Virus record (IMG/VR): IMGVR_UViG_3300046825_000024 | Span: 1 to 25,413 of that record | Strand: one strand, 5' to 3' | Origin: a virus | Length of the DNA: 25,413 nucleotides | In this document: positions 24,101 to 25,413 of the stretch, one piece after another | Layout of the letters: the number at the start of each line of letters is the position of its first letter | Position numbering within the stretch: position 1 is the stretch's first letter | Notes under the pieces: model-generated | Databases searched by the model: none | What the model was told of the DNA's origin: nothing | The model's input: the letters and a program-made list of their open reading frames with translations, nothing else | Position numbers and translations under genes: made by a program

Positions 24101-24340
24101 CGGTAAGCTGGCGCGCAAACAGTCCACGTTGTCGACGTGGCACAGCATGTGCATGGCCAAACTGCGCCTGCGGACCGGTCAGTCACCGGCACCGCGGCGG
24201 CGTCCGCCACGGTGACGGGTGGCAGAACGTGGCTCAGGATGCCCTGCGAGATGTCCAGCCCGACGACCGTGGATCCGGGCGCTGCGAACGGATTCGCGTG
24301 ACGTACTTGCCGTTCCCTCAGCCAACGTCCAGGAGCGCAC
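24100..24340 (-). pseudogene. Decayed SAM-dependent methyltransferase fragment
   Basis: Read on the minus strand across three frames, this is a class I methyltransferase core. ALLDVG (24321-24338) is followed by TGA where the motif I cysteine codon is expected (24318-24320), then GNGKYVTRIR. After a frame change comes GSTVVGLDISQG (motif II, about 24245-24278), then VADAAAVPVTDRSAG. A second one-base frame change near 24165 restores LAMHMLCHVDNVD. Intact relatives read LLDVGCGNG, VVGLD.S, ADA..LP and a final H..YH/CHVDD. One nonsense change and two frameshifts, with no N-terminal or C-terminal parts, make this clearly a pseudogene. Confidence 0.75.
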
Positions 24341-24412
24341 CGGGAACGTCCGGTGTGGTCGGCGATGACCAGACACCCGCACGGTCCGGCGAGGTTGGAA
24401 GGGGTGGCCGCC

Positions 24413-24829
24413 ATGGGGCGGCCACCCGCCTCACCCACCGATCCGCAGGAGACGAGGCACGCGCGACCGACGCGAGCGCAGCGGCTCGCGCAGGACGCCG
24501 CCGACGCTGCGGAGGTCCGCAAGTACCAAACCCACCCCGATGTGGTCGCGTTGCGCGTCGAGCGTGTCCGTACCCAAGTCGACCGGCTCTGTTGGGCGGG
24601 CATCGTCCTCGGTCTGGCGTTCACGATGACCAATGTGCAGTGGTTCGCCGCCGCCGGCTCGTCGCCGTGGTCGCTGCCGTGGCTCGCCGCGTGGCTGCTG
24701 GACCCGACCGTTTCCTTGGTGCTGCTGGCGATCCTTCGAGCCGAGCAGGTCACCGCGCGCTATCGGGTCCACACCGGACAGTGGGCGCGGGCGGCAAATG
24801 GGCGCGCTCGGATGCCGCTCCGAGCGTAA
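24413..24829 (+). pseudogene. Truncated membrane protein resembling DUF2637/mobile-element transfer proteins
   Basis: ATG 24413 (GGAAGGGG nearby) starts MGRPPASPTDPQETRHARPT, a charged helix (RAQRLAQDAADAAEVRKYQT), VVALRVERVRTQVDRLCWAG and two hydrophobic segments (IVLGLAFTMTNVQWFAAAG and WLLDPTVSLVLLAILRAEQV). This resembles DUF2637-type or Spd-like membrane proteins of actinobacterial plasmids and integrative elements, which usually continue well past this point with more membrane helices. Here the frame ends soon after RVHTGQWARAA with an odd basic tail at 24829. I read it as the 5' part of a broken gene. It could still be a short expressed membrane protein of 138 residues. Confidence 0.55.
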
Positions 24830-24968
24830 CCGCATCACCGGCAAGGACGGCCGCACACGGCAGGTTCGCGGCTACTTCACCGCCGACATCCGGGCTGCCG
24901 TCGACGCCTGCCGCGCCGGCAGCGGAGCCGACGTCCTCAACGCCGAGATAATCGAGGACGACCTGTAA
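24830..24968 (+). other. Coding-like 3' fragment of unknown gene
   Basis: A plus-strand frame ending at 24968 reads RNRITGKDGRTRQVRGYFTA, DIRAAVDACRAGSGADVLNA and EIIEDDL before a TAA. The end is acidic and protein-like, but there is no start codon or ribosome binding site of its own, and it is out of frame with the membrane-protein fragment before it. It may be the tail of the same or a neighbouring mobile-element gene after an internal deletion. No family is recognised. Confidence 0.35.
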
Positions 24969-25396
24969 CGCGGTCGGGTGCGCAAACAACACTCTCAACA
25001 GGTCAAGATCAGCACACCCCACAGCGTGACCAACTAATCGTCCGTGACCACTCCTTCATTACACTTGGTAATCGGGGTAAATCACGCTAAATCGCAATCC
25101 GCTCATTCTGTTGGTCTATCGCAGTTTTAGACAATTAAGCCCTATGGTGAAGGTCATATGACTGATTACCGCTTGAGTTGAGAACAGGGAAGGCATCTGA
25201 CGTGCCGACACCCTGTTGCGGGATGGATGCTCGGTGGCGGCGATGGCCGGGTCGTGGGCGAAGCCTGGGTGTGGCTGTGGCCGCGCCGGCACTGGCAACC
25301 ATGTCCGATGCCAACGCGACGCCGAGACTCCTCAGTCGTCTCCATGACATCGCATGATGTCGCCGTGTGTTAAGGAAAGCAGTAGGAGGAACTGGC
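24969..25396. other. Gene-free, lower-GC stretch before a new gene
   Basis: 25020-25200 is markedly richer in A and T than the rest of the window (for example ATTACACTTGGTAATC and TTTTAGACAATTAAGC), suggesting a promoter region or foreign DNA. 25200-25396 returns to high GC but shows no protein-like frame on either strand. No tRNA, attachment repeat or insertion-sequence end is visible. Confidence 0.4.
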
Positions 25397-25413
25397 ATGA
25401 ACCTTGTAAGGGC
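25397..25413 (+). CDS. Start of a gene cut by the window end
   Basis: AGGAGGA at 25384-25390 lies six bases before ATG 25397, which opens MNLVR and then leaves the window. The near-perfect ribosome binding site makes this a likely true start. Nothing can be said about the product. Confidence 0.55.

Noticed and set aside
24021-24215. Complete 64-residue secreted protein
   Set aside because: Only the signal-peptide-like start looks real; the remainder is the antisense of a decayed methyltransferase.
25067-25170. GGTAATC and GATTACC as an inverted repeat pair
   Set aside because: Seven bases separated by about 90; expected by chance in the AT-richer stretch.
1-25413. CRISPR arrays, tRNA and rRNA genes
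   Set aside because: No regularly spaced direct repeats and no RNA gene signatures seen on either strand.

Overview
The window is very GC-rich DNA with strong codon-position bias and GTG starts, typical of a high-GC actinomycete. The genus cannot be fixed from the sequence. Nearly all of it (275-23596) is one plus-strand operon of about 17-18 genes. Many joints overlap (ATGA, GTGA or TGATG) or lie within about 20 bases. The gene set is a phage-tail-like contractile injection system (eCIS-like): two sheath proteins, inner tube, tail assembly chaperone, tape-measure-like protein, tube-initiator and LysM-like hub proteins, gpD-like hub, gpV/gp5-like spike, gp25-like and gpJ-like baseplate proteins, and a P2 gpI-like wedge protein. 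At the distal end are three proteins suited to fibre or decoration roles: a short tail-type protein, a DUF6519-like/propeller protein and a von Willebrand factor A protein. I see no capsid, portal, terminase, integrase, holin or endolysin in the window.

Layout. 1-127 holds a minus-strand fragment resembling an IS630-family transposase. 275-2436 holds two unrecognised proteins built from modules that recur in the structural proteins. 2439-7150 holds sheath 1, sheath 2 and tube. 7147-10173 holds chaperone, a downstream -1-frame extension and the tape-measure candidate, the order seen in phage tails. 10187-15310 holds a possible 28-codon ORF followed by hub, spike and baseplate. 15307-23596 holds wedge and decoration proteins. 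A 14-bp stem with a TTCG loop at 23696-23727 probably ends the operon. 24021-24968 is gene debris: a truncated secreted-protein start, a decayed methyltransferase and a fragment resembling actinobacterial mobile-element membrane proteins. The last 450 bases are lower in GC and lead to a new gene start at 25397.

Most notable observations. (1) The chaperone gene ends with a seven-T run in perfect slippery phase (T TTT TTT), 12 bases before its stop. A DUF6760-like extension lies in the -1 frame with no convincing start of its own, and a 9-bp stem follows. This has the layout of the lambda G/GT programmed frameshift, here in a contractile injection locus. (2) The tape-measure candidate has five hydrophobic repeats with an exact 57-residue period. 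(3) A Flagellin_IN-like module occurs about six times in three proteins of the operon, and a second module is shared by two. (4) A 28-codon ORF with a strong ribosome binding site overlaps the tube-initiator start.

The AAA+ ATPase, DUF4255-type cap, PAAR tip and an obvious toxin, which many eCIS loci carry, are not visible here.
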